NCBI GenBank assembly: GCA_027924645.1
Contig: BSBN01001807.1
Location: 11,798,001-11,862,000, forward strand
Length of the DNA stretch: 64,000 bases
Reading direction: 5' to 3'
Origin: Cunninghamia lanceolata
Taxonomy: Eukaryota > Streptophyta > Pinopsida > Cupressales > Cupressaceae
Position numbers and translations under genes: made by a program. Positions 33,309 to 44,828 of the stretch are shown here, in pieces (positions within the stretch are counted from its first letter, which is position 1; every line of letters begins with the position of its first letter). Under the pieces are notes generated by a model. It did no database searches. It worked only from the letters and a program-made list of their open reading frames with translations, and was not told the origin of the DNA.

Positions 33309-34080
33309 TTGATGCCTTGTCATAGCTCTAATTTTGTTGACCTCACTTTTTCCTCTATGGCGCTAGAGTCAACTCCTGAGGATTCTTCTTCTCGCTCTTA
33401 TTCTAAGATGATAGGTATGGTGGATGTTTGTTCTTGCCCTGCTCGAGAACTTCATGTTTTCGAGCTAGTTATCTCCTCTTCTGGTGACACCTTAAACAAT
33501 ATGTTTGAGACACCTCTTTACATTGCAGAAGATGTAAATGGGAAACCTATCAAAGGTGTTCTCATTGATCCTATCTATGTCACTAATGTTATTATAGAGT
33601 AGTTTATGTATATTCATGAGTTGTATAAGGATGTTTATTAGCCATCTAATGTCTTTATACATTGTCATAATGGGATGTCTAGACTAACTCTTGGATCAAT
33701 CACCATCTCCGTCCAAGTGGAACCAAAGACCCGGGATGTGCCCTTCTCTATCATTCCTACTATTGATCATTACCGTGTGAAGTTGGGATTACCTTGGTTT
33801 AATTCCATGAGAGTGGTCACCTCAGTAGTTCATTGATGTTTGAAATTTCCTTACAGTGGTGGTGTGAATACAATCTGTTACAGTGGATTCATGCCTCATC
33901 ATGTGAGGAAACTTCTCTCTGGAGTACTTTTGGCCAACCCCTACTGATTTGCTTTGGCCTCGTAATGAATTTCTATTTATATCATACCAAAAGTTCAAGG
34001 CGAGTAGGATCATTCAGTTGTCAGTTGGCCCCTTGGTTTTATCTTCTTTGGTTGCTTTTGTTCCTTCTTCTACTCCCCTA
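33309..34080 (+). pseudogene. Gypsy-2 protease region, inactivated
   Basis: FETPLYIAEDVNGKPIKG is followed by VLIDPIYVTNVI, where relatives have VLIDGGA-LN, so the D-x-G active site is destroyed. GMSRLTLGSITISVQV, LGLPWFNSM and VVH*CLKFPY follow in Tat-protease order, with TAG stops. Confidence 0.65.
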
Positions 34081-35119
34081 GTAGATCAAGGAAAGTAGCA
34101 TGCACATAGTGCAACTTCCCATTCCTATGCACATAGTTTGTATTTTGCAATGCCTCCTCCCATCTCTTACATGAGAGCTCAGGATAGACCTATAGTATAG
34201 CCTCATGCATCGTGTTTTCATGGAGTTCCTCAACCTCCATTGGTTGGTTTTGTTCCTCCTACCTCCTCGGTGGCACCAAGAAACCTGCCTCTGTTAAGTA
34301 CTCCTCCCCTCCCTCTTGTGGTGGTTCCCCAACCTTTAGTGGTTTCTTCTGCTCCTTCTATCCCTCTGGTGGCATAAGGAAAGCAACCCATGTTGTAGAC
34401 ACCTTCCCCTTCCCCTACTCCTATGGTCACTTCACCATTAATGGTTACCTCTATTGGTCCATGTATCCCTGTGAATGTGGATGGCATAGAGCCCATGATG
34501 GAAGACCTCCAGCTCCATCAAGGAAAGCTTGGCTCGTACAAGGTGAAACCATATTGTGAGAGATCACAAGTGTCACCGTCATGCTATAGCCCGAGTGTGT
34601 GCTGTTGATGTGTAACCTCCTGCTAAAGATCCCTCTTCCTCGTAGCCGTCTATTGATCCTATTCTTCCTTTGGATCTTCACCTTCCCATTTCCCTTCCTC
34701 TATCTCTCCCATCCCAGACCCCCGCCTCAGTCATCAATGCCACTCCTAGCACCACATCCACTACTATTGTGCTTATTCAGCTTGTATTCCCTAAACATAA
34801 GTTTGAATGCTACCCTATGCCACCATAGCTTCAACCTAAGTGCATTTTTATAGGTGTACTGAGAGGCCCCTCATGTTAGGAAGGAATCTCAACATTGCAT
34901 CCTAGTCTTAAGAACAAAAAATGTAAATTTTGGGCTATAAAAAATAAAAATGTAATTTTTAGGGCTCTACAGGTTGACTTTGGCCCCAAAAAAATGTAAA
35001 AATGGGCATCAATTAGAGCAAGCAGGATATGACAACATGGATTACTTTGATATCTTCAATTTAAAAATAGGCTTAATTAGCTTCATGGATCAAAAGTTAT
35101 GGCCTTTGAAAGTTGGGCC
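34081..35119 (+). other. Gypsy-2 Pro/Ser-rich remnant, then unassigned sequence
   Basis: 34130-34620 reads in broken frames as a Pro/Ser/Val-rich chain (VPQPPLVGFVPPTSS, PSPSPTPMVTSP), probably linker between protease and RT. From about 34860 to 35119 I see nothing coding. The sequence up to GGGCC at 35115-35119 resumes after the solo LTR. Confidence 0.4.
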
Positions 35120-36466
35120 TGTTGCAAGTATGGGCCTAACTGGTGTTGTCATTGATGTCAACATACTTCTATGGCATTGATGTCAAGGATTGGATGAGTT
35201 GTATAATGAGGATATTGAGAAAATTAGTCCTATCAGGAACAGAAAAGAACAGTGAAGACAGTGAGGTAAAGATCCCAGCTAAGATGAAGATCAGAGGTTG
35301 CACATCAAAGGGTTTGTATATATGTGTCTAAAGGTGATCCAGTAAAGATTTCAGAGGTCCACATGAAGATTACAAAAAGTTATCGCCATATGAGTAAAAC
35401 TGGTTCTGGCAGATGTTTAGAGTTGATAGAGTGACATAAATAGGTTCGGTGAGATCTAGAAATGCAATATCTTATTCTGTGGATTTGGTGGAGTGTTTAG
35501 GAAGTCAATGTGAATTGACAACTCAATTGGTTCGTGGTCCGGAGGTCCGCAAGTATCTATTCCAATATGATAGTGATGATAGACTGTGTTCTTGAAGTTC
35601 TGGATGAAGGAGAGAATGATTTTAGTAATCAAAAGTAGTGTGGATGTTCTTGGTGATTCAGGCAAGCTTGTGAAGGTCTTAGGATTATGTCCAGTTTGTG
35701 TTGGTGGTCCGCATTGAAGATTGAGCTCGTAATTGAAGAATTACTTCCAGATGATGATGTTCTTCCTAGACTTGGTTGACTAGATGATTTACACATCCTA
35801 TGGATGATCTTGAAGATGTTTTGTGAAGCATGGCATGTTCCTCAAAGAAGATTGAAGTCTCAGATCTGTGTGACCAATAGTGTGGTGATCCGCATGAAGT
35901 CTTTTGTAATTTAGTCAAGTTGTATTTGTGTATTTGCTCTGTAAAGTATGCCGACTTGGATGATCATCCCAAAGTCAATGTCTTGTATAAATAAGAAGTT
36001 GTGAAGTCATTTCAAATGTATCTTGGTGGAAATGAGAGTGTGGTATAGCAGAGCAGAGCGAAAGGCAGAGTAGAAGTATTGGGCTTAAATGGAACTAACT
36101 CAAGCATGGTGAAGATGCTATTCTTCAGTTCAAGTATGTAATATTTATCATTCTGTAGACAGTGTGTCTCCTATAGGCAGTGAGCCCTAATTGGCAAGTG
36201 CCATTTTGTTCTTCTTATTCTTTTAACAGAGAATACAATCTTGGGTTAGTCATCCCGTGGTTTTTCCCTTAACTGGGTTTTCCACATTAAGATCTTGGTG
36301 TCATATGTGTTAATGTGTTTATGCTCTTGAATTGTTGCATTATGTTTCCTTGATTCATTTATTATTGTGTTGTTGAATTACAAGAAGGATTTAAGTGGTT
36401 AATAAGAGAAAGTTTTGATACAATTGATTCACGCCCCCCTCTCAGTTGTTTGTCTTGATTCTAATA
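35120..36466 (+). repeat. Solo Copia LTR, plus orientation, GGGCC duplication
   Basis: 1347 bp, starting TGTTGCAAGTATGGGCC and ending GATTCTAATA (terminal CA became TA). It belongs to the family of the LTRs at 2840-4087 and 8072-9336, inverted relative to them. TATAAATA is at 35986-35993 and the C-rich stretch before TCAGTTG lies near the end. It is flanked by GGGCC at 35115-35119 and 36467-36471, an exact 5-bp target duplication, with no internal region. Confidence 0.93.
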
Positions 36467-36471
36467 GGGCC

Positions 36472-37634
36472 TCCCACATTACAAATGTAAGCAACTATGA
36501 CACATAAGAGAACTGTAAGAGGCAGTTGTGATAGGGAAAACTTGCAATGCAAACATAAATGAAAGATAATCAAAATCAAGCACTAGTTACCTTCCTTTTG
36601 CACAAACAAATTGCCTACACTAATCAAGCAAATTGAAGTTGCACCCAAACTCAATTGATTTCTCCTTGCTTGTGCTATGTGGATTGCTCTATTTTCTAAT
36701 AATGTAAATATTGATCTCCTAAGGAATGAAAATGACAACATAAGTTTACTTAAAATGAGAGATGATCAGAAATGGAGAATGAAGCTTCTTTTATAGACAT
36801 GTGAGACAATAGATCTATGGTTGAGGATGATAAAAAAGATCAACGGTTGAGGATGGTTGAGAGAATGTGCGCGAATGAGAGAAGGACAAGTGTCCAACCC
36901 CTCTCATGCAGCAAGGGAGTTAACATAATTGATTAGAGAGTTGACTAAATTGGTTAAGTAGTTAAGTGAATTGATTAATCAATGAACTAAATTGATTGAT
37001 TAGTTGACTAAGTTGATTGCTTGGTGAACTGAATTGATTGACTAGTCAACTGAATTGATTGACTAGTCAACTGAATTGATTGACTAGTCAACTAAATTGA
37101 TTGACTAGGCAACTAAATTGATTGACTAGTTAGCTAGATGGACTAACCTATTAACTAATTTGACTAATTTAGTTAACTAATTTGATTGATCTGTTAACTA
37201 ATTTTGATTGGAGGAATTTATGGTGGGTGAGGATAAATGGGAAATTAAATAAATAATTATTTAATTTCATGTGCACATGGGATAATTGAATTAAATATTA
37301 ATTTTGATTCAATTTGGAGGAAATAGATTATTTAAATTAATATTTTTGAATTTATTTAAAGTGGAGGGAAATTTGAATATTTAAATAAATAATTTTGATT
37401 TTATTTATTTAAATTGGAAAAATCATGATTTAATTAAATAACTTGGATTATTTAATTAATTTAGAGGAATAAAAATGATTTAATTAAATAATTGGAATTA
37501 TTTAATTAACAAGGAGGATAAATTGATGGTGATCGATAGATGAACCTAATCAAATAATTAAGAATTATTTAATTAAAGTGAATTATGGTAGATGAAAGTC
37601 TAATCTGGGAACATGTCAATTTTAGGTGTCTACA
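36472..37634 (-). repeat. Gypsy-3 3' LTR (low-coordinate border uncertain)
   Basis: The minus strand starts TGTAGACACCTAAAATTGACATG right after the polypurine tract. It contains ladders of AATTAAATAATT (37230-37560), a 21-bp palindromic tandem repeat, then GGACACTTGTCC and a TATA box (TCTATAAAAG, 36788-36797 complement). The order matches the Gypsy-4 LTR (TGTATACGCCTAAAAATGACACG start, same AT ladder, GACACTTGTC, TTTATAAAA), so the two are related. The LTR end is not recognisable; the solo LTR follows at 36466. Confidence 0.65.
36925..37140 (-). repeat. 21-bp palindromic tandem repeat in Gypsy-3 LTR
   Basis: GAATTGATTGACTAGTCAACT repeats at exact 21-bp spacing (for example 37031 and 37052), with decayed units on both sides. 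Each unit holds the perfect palindrome TTGACTAGTCAA. The Gypsy-4 LTR has only a single diverged counterpart, so the array expanded in Gypsy-3. It lies in U3, upstream of the TATA box. Confidence 0.85.
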
Positions 37635-37651
37635 TTTTGCCCCTCTTTGAG
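37635..37651 (-). other. Gypsy-3 polypurine tract
   Basis: The minus strand reads CTCAAAGAGGGGCAAAA directly before the LTR start TGTAGACACC. Confidence 0.75.
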
Positions 37652-39690
37652 ATGGTGTTGTGAAGTAACATCATTTCAAAGAAATTTAAAACATAGTGCT
37701 AAGTTGGATAGAAGAAGATATTGGTTTTGAAGAACAATATGATTGGATTAGAAATGATGATGCCCCGATCAGGTAGAAGAAGTACCTAGTAGATTAATTA
37801 ATAGGTTGAATGATGCCCCCTCGAGAGGACAGACGAATTGGAAGAATACGGGTGTGCTCTTGAAATGAATGGATATGAAGAAAATAAGGAGATAGAAGAT
37901 GGAGAACAACATAGAGAAAAATGGAGAAGATAAAATGATAGATGATGGAATGATGAAACAATTGATTAACAAAGAGAATTATGATGGACAAATGATTAAC
38001 ACATGATCGATAATCAAATGATGAAGATAGAATAAATAATTGAATGGGAGAAGTTACACTAATATGTATAATAGAGCAATCCTTTATTTTGATATAGAAT
38101 AAGGATATTATGCACCAAGGTATAAGAACTAAGGTGACCATGTATCCAATGTATAAGACAATTGACTTTGCAAACAAACGGTTTGAGTTTATTACTACTA
38201 GGCATAATAGAATCTTGTCAGATAAGTGAATGGAAAATAGTCTTAGCGTAGAATAGTCTTAATACAAAGAAGGTCTTTGTAGAGCCTTAGATGTAAAAGC
38301 TATTGATATGCAAGATGCTAATCCCATCACACATAAGATAGATATTAGACCTAATAGGAGAATAAAATCATCCCTTAAACATAGCATATGTAAGCAATGA
38401 TTATGCCCCAAACCACACTATTGTCGCCACATACCAAGATTATAGATAAATCAAGATAGCTTTGACTAAGTAGTTAGATGGGAGCAAAAGATAAATCAAA
38501 AGCAAAAATGACCAATTGATAACACAGATAGACAACAAACTTGTTTTCTTGCCAAAGAGGGTATTCCAGAAAGATTTGAGGCCTTATCGTAGGAAAGATG
38601 TATCTGTTAAAGGCTTTGGATCTAAGATGTATGGATATACCTAGATATAGGCAAATGGTATGCGGTGACATATTGCTTTTTTAGGAGTAGTCTTTTTGTT
38701 TCAGATTTAATAGCCACTTTTAAACTTCCACAAGGATGCATAATTTGTTTTTGCTTGAGCTAGTCATGTCTAGGTGGTAGATGGATAGGATGGATTGCGG
38801 TAAATGGATGAAGTGACAAAGATGAATTCATTATGGGTTTAGATGGAGGATGGGGTGAATCGTATGTGCATGAGTACTGGATACTTCCTTCATATTCTAG
38901 ACTGCCTACATACCCTATATCCATGGGATCAAGGCACATTACAATGATGATGATGATGACGACGACAACGACGACGACGACGATGATGATGATGATGAAG
39001 TTCTGGGGGGTGTGATGAATGTGTTGATTGATGAGGTGTGATGAAAGTGAGGATGGATAATGAAAGTATTGATGGATATTGTCAATAAATGATGATGGTT
39101 TTTGAATGATGAGGGAAAGTGTGAAAACTGCCCTTGATGTAAACGAGGATCCATTCCTAGCCTTAGGTTAAGGAAACTTGCCCCCATTCCAGTAAAGGGT
39201 TTTATTATGGAGAAAGATGACTGACCATGGATGGACTAACTATGAGATGAATCTGACTATAGGATAAGAGAAATGGGATGGACTGACTATGGATGAGACA
39301 TAGGTTATAACGCTTGACACTAACCAATTCCTAAGCCGTGATAGATGGACAATTGGGAATGTGAGGGTCAACAAGTTTTATTATGGATGGATGGGCTTTA
39401 TTATGGAATGATATGGATGGATGAGAAGAGAACAAATAGATGATCATGTTGACTCCTACCCATAGCACTTGTTTGTCAGGTTTTCACTATGGTACTTATC
39501 CAAGGTGCCTGTTTACCAAGTTTTCACCAAAGGACAAACATTTTTTTGTTATTTTTCTATTTCTTTGATTTTTTTGTTATTTTTTAATTTTTTGTTGTTT
39601 TTGTTATTTTCTGCTAGGATATTCCCAAGATCGGACATAGAATTTCTTGAGATGAACACTGTTGATGGGTTCATCAAGAGGAATTCCTTC
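37652..39690 (-). other. Gypsy-3 non-coding 3' region
   Basis: About 2 kb between integrase and polypurine tract without recognisable coding sequence. Long 3' regions are common in Tat elements. It contains a GAT/GAC microsatellite and many GGATGGA/GATGATGA-type purine-rich words. Confidence 0.5.
38943..38998 (+). repeat. GATGAC-type trinucleotide microsatellite
   Basis: An imperfect (ATG)n/(ACG)n run of about 18 trinucleotides, with a central GACGACAACGACGACGACGA block. Confidence 0.95.
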
Positions 39691-40990
39691 AGGTGTTGCT
39701 AGTGAGTATGCCCCTGATCCATATGCTACTTTGATGACGAAAGGCCCCAACTAGTTAGGTTCAAATTTCTCCATCTTTTCTTTGTCTTGCAAGTTTCTCT
39801 AATTTTCCTTTAGGACTAAATCACCTACTTGGAATCACCTTTCTTTTATTTTCTTGTTGTAGCTATGGCGTAGTCAATTCTGGTAGACCTGAAGATGATT
39901 TAATGTTGCAAGGCTTCTTTCATCTAGAAGCTCTAATTCATGTAGCCTGGATACTTTGTACTCTTCTCTGTTTATCAGATGTTGTAGGGAGATATGGAGT
40001 GATGGGATCTCGACCTCTATCAGAAAAACAACTTTAGTTCCATATACTAAAGCATAGGGTGTGGTTCTAGTTGGGGTTCAGATGCTTGTTCTATAGGCCC
40101 AAAGGGCGGGATTAAGCTGGAGATGCCAATCACAGTCAGCTTCATTAACTATCTTTTTGAGTATTTTGAGGATTGTTTTATTCAAAGCCTCACCCTAGTC
40201 ATTGCTTTGAGGATAGTACGATGTAGAAAACTGATGTTGGATATGGTACTGTGTGCATAAGGCATGAACATCTTGGTTTTGAATGGTTTGCCATTATTGG
40301 TTACTATAGACATGGGGATTTACCATATCAATAAATGATATAGTTTAGGATAAGTTTAGCAATTTGCTTGCTGGTTATGTAGGTCATGGGAATATCTTCC
40401 ACCCACTTTGTAAAATACTTCATGGTGGTAATTATAAACTTATGGTCATTTGAAGAGGAGAGATGTATCTTGCCTACAAGGTCAAGACCCCACTATGAAA
40501 ATGGCCATGGAGTGGTCACTGGTTGTAGTTGATGAGCAGGCGCATGAATCAAATCTCCATGTTGTTGACACTAAACATATTTCTTGGCGAACAGGTTGGC
40601 ATCTTGTTCCATTGTGGGCGAGAAATATCTTGTTCTAAGCAAATTCTTTGCTAGGTTGGGATCGATAAAATGTGCTCCACAGATACCCTCATCTATATCT
40701 CTTAAAGTGATTTTTGATTCTTCCAAGTTTAAACATCTAAGAAGGATAGCATTGAGACTTCGTTGGTATAGTGTATCTCTCAGGATGGTGAAATGGGAGG
40801 CTCAGCGATGAAGGTTTTCTTTTGTGTTGATGTTAGATTGGATGGGAAGGTATTATTATGAAGGTAGTTGTATACATCCTTCTACCACATCGAGTTAGGA
40901 CCAACAAGCTCACATATGATTTTAGTTTGTGGAATATCAATAGACAGTATCAGCAGCTATTCTACCAAGAACTCATAATTTTGTATGATG
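39691..40990 (-). pseudogene. Gypsy-3 integrase, degraded
   Basis: Remnants in order: a decayed zinc motif (GICGAH, LLRTRYFSPTMEQDA, CQQHGD), core start WGLDLVGKIH then YFTKWVEDIPM, and further on ALNKTILKILKKIVNEADCDWHLQLNPALWAYRT and TPYALVYGTK-type pieces in shifting frames, then a C-terminal HELELLDERSLATLNHLQVYQN-like block. The segments are split by frameshifts and stops, and catalytic residues cannot all be found. This enzyme inserts the element cDNA in living relatives. Confidence 0.7.
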
Positions 40991-41436
40991 GTCGGTATCT
41001 CTAGATGAGACCCAATAGTCATTGTTGCATCAGCAGCCTTATTGTTAACTCTTGGGATCTAATCAAATGAAAGACTGTAAAAATGTTGTTTATAATTATC
41101 CACCATTTTCTTGTAGGGCATCAACTTGTCATCCTTTGTTTGATATTCATCTGTGACTTGGCAAATGATAAGTTGAGAATCTCTATAGACCTGAAGCTAT
41201 TTGATGTTCCACTAGATAGCCATTCGGGGACCTATTAATAATGCTTCATACTCAGCTATGTTGTTGGTACATGGAAAAGTAAGTTGATATGATTTAGGGA
41301 TACAATCACCTTGTGGGGTGACGAAAAGAATCCCTACTCTAGAACCATACTGAGTATATGATCCATCAAAGTATAGTTTCCACTCGACTGAAGTTGTGAG
41401 GTTGAAGATCCCTTCATCTAGAAATTCTGATAGCAT
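40991..41436 (-). pseudogene. Gypsy-3 second (archaeal-type) RNase H
   Basis: WKLYFDGSYTQYGSRVGI opens an RNase H fold with its first Asp. NNIAEYEALLIG supplies the Glu-bearing helix; the next strand, with a Ser in YRDSQLII, lacks a clear GDS Asp in its usual form. It lies between RT-RNase H and integrase. This second RNase H is characteristic of Tat-lineage Gypsy elements. Confidence 0.75.
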
Positions 41437-42929
41437 GGGGTGCGTATCTGTTAATGGTGCCTCAACTAGTTGGTCTGTGATTACCTACCCTTTTATAGAT
41501 TTTTGGTCCACATATTTGATGTCAAACTCAATTAGGATCATTACCCATTTCACAAGGCATCCTGTAAGAGTTGCTTTGGAAAGCAAGTATTTCAAAGGAT
41601 CGACCTTGGATATAAGTTGCTGGTTCATCATATAGTGCTGCAACTTTTGGAAAGCGAACACTACTTCTAAACATGATCTTTCCATAGGGGTATAGTTGAG
41701 CTCATATCCCACTAAGGTGTGACTAATTTAGTAAATTGCCTATTCCTTACCTGAGTCATTGTTTTGTGCAAAAAGTGCCCCCAAGGCTACTGATGTAGTG
41801 GATATGTAAAGCAAAAGAGGTTTCCCAGCGACTGGAGCCATCAATACTAGTGGTGAAGCAAGATAAGATTTTATCTGTTCAAATGCATCTTGGCACTTAC
41901 TGTCCCATTGAATGTGATATCCTTATGGAGTAAGTGTGAGAAGGGTTGACATTTGTCTGCCAATTGTGAGATGAATCATTGAATGGACTATAGCTTTCTG
42001 TGAAGACTTCTTAACTATTTTAGGTTACTAGGAGGAGACATTTCTGCAATAGATTTGACCTTTGCAAGGTCAACCTCAATGCCTTGTTGAGATACATTAT
42101 AGCCCAATAACTTGCTAGATGTTACACCGAAGACACACTTCTTTGGATTTAGCCTTAGTTGATACTGTTCTAGCTAATCAAATATATGTTCCAACACTTT
42201 TAAGTGATCTGCCCCTGTAGACTTACCTAGGACGTCATCGACATAATCTTCCATAATGGTATGGAACAAATCATGAAAGATTACCATCATCACTCTTTGG
42301 TAAGTAGTGCCAGCATTTTCAAGGCTTAAAGGCATGACCTGCCAACAGTAGTTCCTCCAAGGACATGTGAAAGTTATTTTATCTTGGTCCTCAAGTGCAA
42401 TTAGGATTTGGTTGTAGCCAGAAAAATCATCCGTGAGGGAAAGCATTTCATGGTCCGCCGTTAAGTCCAAGATGATGTCAATGCTGGGCAATGGAAAATC
42501 ATCCTTGGGACAGTCATTATTCAAGTCCTTGAAGTCTTCACAAATGTAAATGCCCCCATTCAGCTTGGAAACAGGTACTAGATTTGATACCCACTCTATA
42601 TAATCCATAGGACATATGAATTTGGCATCAAGTATCTTCTCAAGCTCAACTTTGACCAATAAAGCAATCTATGGGTGCATCTTCCACAATTTCTACTTGA
42701 TTGGTTTAGTTCCTAGTGTAACTGGTAGATGGTGGACTACTAATGCAGGATCTAATCCTAACATGTTGGCATAGGTCCATGCAAAGTAAGTTGCCCTTTT
42801 CTAAAAGAACTTTGTGAAGTCCTTATTTTCTTGTTGAGACAAAGAAGCTACTAAAAATGTGATCTTGGGGTTTTGGACTATGCCAAGCTTCATTTCCTGA
42901 GATTTCTCCACCAATAAAGAAGACTTCTC
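41437..42929 (-). pseudogene. Gypsy-3 reverse transcriptase-RNase H, broken
   Basis: RT motifs: DYIEWVSNLVPVSKLNGG, DDFPLPSIDI, LTDDFSGYNQI, FTCPWRNY and catalytic YVDDV (42659-42174). TAGs interrupt Gln-like positions (IFD*LEQ, NLK*LRSL). The RNase H connection at 41712-41485 reads YTPMERSCLEVVFAFQKLQHYM and DPLKYLLSKATL. It is better preserved than Gypsy-1's RT and gives the reference for the Gypsy-1 stops. Confidence 0.88.
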
Positions 42930-43846
42930 CTAATATTTCGATGGTAGGGGAAGGTCAAATCTTTCATCCTCGGGCACATCAGAGAGGTTTTCACTGTCAG
43001 ATGTGTCCTTTCTTTTTACTATTTTGATATCAGAAGGTGCCTTAAAGAGGTTTTCACCTAAGGATAGATTTATTTTATTCATATTTTTGTGACTAAAAGA
43101 TTTGACATTCTCCTTGAAATATGTGATAGGAGAGAGATCCATGACAAAACCTACTTTATGGTCATCGTGGGGTACACTATCTTGGAGTCCCAGAAATTCT
43201 GCAAGCACTTCATCATTTTGAAAAGTTTCTAGGACAACATGCCCTTGTTGGTTCCAATCGATTAGGTCTAGATATACAAGGGAAATGGTTTGTGTTTTGG
43301 TCATAGAGGTAAGGGAAATGGATGAGATCATGAAGATAGAAGAATCCTAAAATAAAATAGTGAGATGAAGGTGGGAATCATCAATGGTATCATCCATAGA
43401 AGTCTCTTATGCAGGCCAAGTGTTGGCCACTTCATCGAGTATAAACTGGATATCTGGGGAGGTGGATACCTCTTTTCTAAATCCCAAACCATATTTGTTA
43501 AGTTTCCTCATGAAAAATATGGGTTTGATAGTTCCTTGCTCATGAAGGCCAAGTCCTCCTTGTTCTTTATAGCCCATATTCTTTACAATGTGATGACCAT
43601 GTATTTGTCCACAGGTAGGATAACTGGTTCCTTTTCATCTTGGAAGATCCAAAATGATATGTCCTTAATGTGCTCATCTTCTAGGTTGCGTTCATGGATG
43701 AAAATAGTTGGGGGTATAGGTTTAATGGCCTTCTTCTTGCTTACTTTTGCCACAGGAGGTTTACCATAAGACTTCGGCGATAAGGGTAAGTTCCCTACAT
43801 AGCAAGAGTTCTACAAGTCATACTCTCCAAACCCTATGCTCTTGTA
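42930..43846 (-). pseudogene. Gypsy-3 protease-RT linker
   Basis: The open part (43331-42930) contains DLIDWNQQGHVVLETFQNDEV, HDDHKVGFVMDL and KIVKRKDTSDSENLS, which parallel Gypsy-1 5798-5500 (GDHKAGFAIEL, KIIKRKDASKGENP). Unlike Gypsy-1, I see no clear G-patch here. 43340-43846 is a more broken continuation. Confidence 0.6.
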
Positions 43847-44340
43847 CTAAACTTTGACCTCGGGTATGTCTTGCTTAGGAGATTTGGTAGATAAACTGGA
43901 TGGATTGACATATGAGGATGAAGGATGAGCAGCTTCATTTTTGGGTACTTGGTTTGAATTTAGGTATCTACCTTGCATGGTGCGACAGAATTCGAAAGGA
44001 TTCAGATCTCCGTGAATGGTAACTTCCGTAATTTCAAATATTGGTGATAGGTTGAGGGTATGGCCTGCATGGTATGAATCCATGGGTGGCCAAGGATGAT
44101 GTTGTAGGGGAGGTCGAGGACTAGTACCTGACACCAAGTTTCCACTAAGGCCCACCCCACTTTGATGGGTAAATGAATGACCCCTTAAGATTCCCTTTTG
44201 GCATCATCATAAGCCTTGATTGTCATTGTTTTGGAAGAATCAATAGCATTAGTAGAATATCCCAATTGTTTTAATAGCTTTAAAGAACATATATTGAGAC
44301 TAGCACCACCATCTATAAGGACTCGCTTGACTTTACACTA
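43847..44340 (-). pseudogene. Gypsy-3 aspartic protease region
   Basis: VLIDGGASLNICSLKLL (about 44320-44270) keeps the D-x-G active site. Downstream are [26 protein letters not shown] and [12 protein letters not shown] in the Tat-protease order. A few stops and a frame change separate the pieces. Confidence 0.75.
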
Positions 44341-44828
44341 GTGGATGTACACTTCAATGTGTAAGGCTTCATTATGACATGAATTTTGGAAAGGGATATC
44401 TTGCTCTGTGAAGACCAAGTGAAGTGAAGAGGTGATGTGTCCTATCATGGCTTTGAATTGGATAATGTCAATGTTGTCGGGGATAGTTGACTCTTTGAGG
44501 GCCTTTTCTAGGATGTCCCTATGCTCAAGCAAAGTGTGGAGGAGATCAAGAATGGAGATGAGGGATGGAGTTTTACCCAAGTTATTGAGTAGATTATACT
44601 CTAAAGCGAGTTGACTATTTGAGGTTGCCCCACGAAGGGTAACACGACCTCGACGAGTGGTTACAGAATAGTCAGGAGCTTTCCCTTTTATGGTAAGAAT
44701 GGATACCGTACTTTCACTAAAATGACCAACAACCAAATCATATACTCCTGACAAGTTATTTATACCTTTACCTTTATTGTTGGCATTGTTTCCTTTTCTA
44801 TGAGGAGGGAATGGATTGTCGTAAATAC
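44338..44828 (-). pseudogene. Gypsy-3 gag C-terminal segment, cut by Gypsy-4
   Basis: An open frame ends at a TAG just before the protease loop. It contains TPSLISILDLLHTLLEHRD, FKAMIGHITSS and LVFTEQDIPF, matching Gypsy-1 7330-7150 (TPAHISVLELL, FQAMVGNLTSS). The first residues of the frame (MSFLGVYSIYDN...) lie in the Gypsy-4 LTR and are not part of gag. A Lys/Asn/Gly-rich stretch (KGNNANNKGKG) may be the end of the nucleocapsid. Confidence 0.7.

Larger units (their letters stand above)
29849..34080 (+). mobile_element. Degraded Ty3/Gypsy retrotransposon, Gypsy-2
   Basis: The plus strand shows a possible 5' LTR (29849-31174), a possible primer site, gag (from 31419) and a Tat-type protease (33309-33840). 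No RT, integrase or 3' LTR is recognised before the solo LTR at 35120, so the 3' half appears deleted or unrecognisable. It is more decayed than Gypsy-1 and Gypsy-3, with dense TAG stops. Confidence 0.65.
36472..44828 (-). mobile_element. Ty3/Gypsy Tat-lineage element with dual RNase H, Gypsy-3
   Basis: The minus strand gives end of gag, protease, linker, RT, RNase H, a second archaeal-type RNase H, integrase, a non-coding 3' region, polypurine tract and 3' LTR. The second RNase H between RT-RNase H and integrase is the known hallmark of the Tat lineage. The 5' side is cut at 44828 by Gypsy-4; its gag N-terminus and 5' LTR should lie beyond this window. Confidence 0.85.

Noticed and set aside
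43365..43769. 134-codon plus-strand ORF
   Set aside because: Opposite strand of the Gypsy-3 linker.
36472..44828. Gypsy-3 and Gypsy-4 as one element with two LTRs (37634 side and 44829 side)
   Set aside because: The LTRs are in opposite orientation, and the 44829 LTR is followed by its own primer site and leader on the plus strand.
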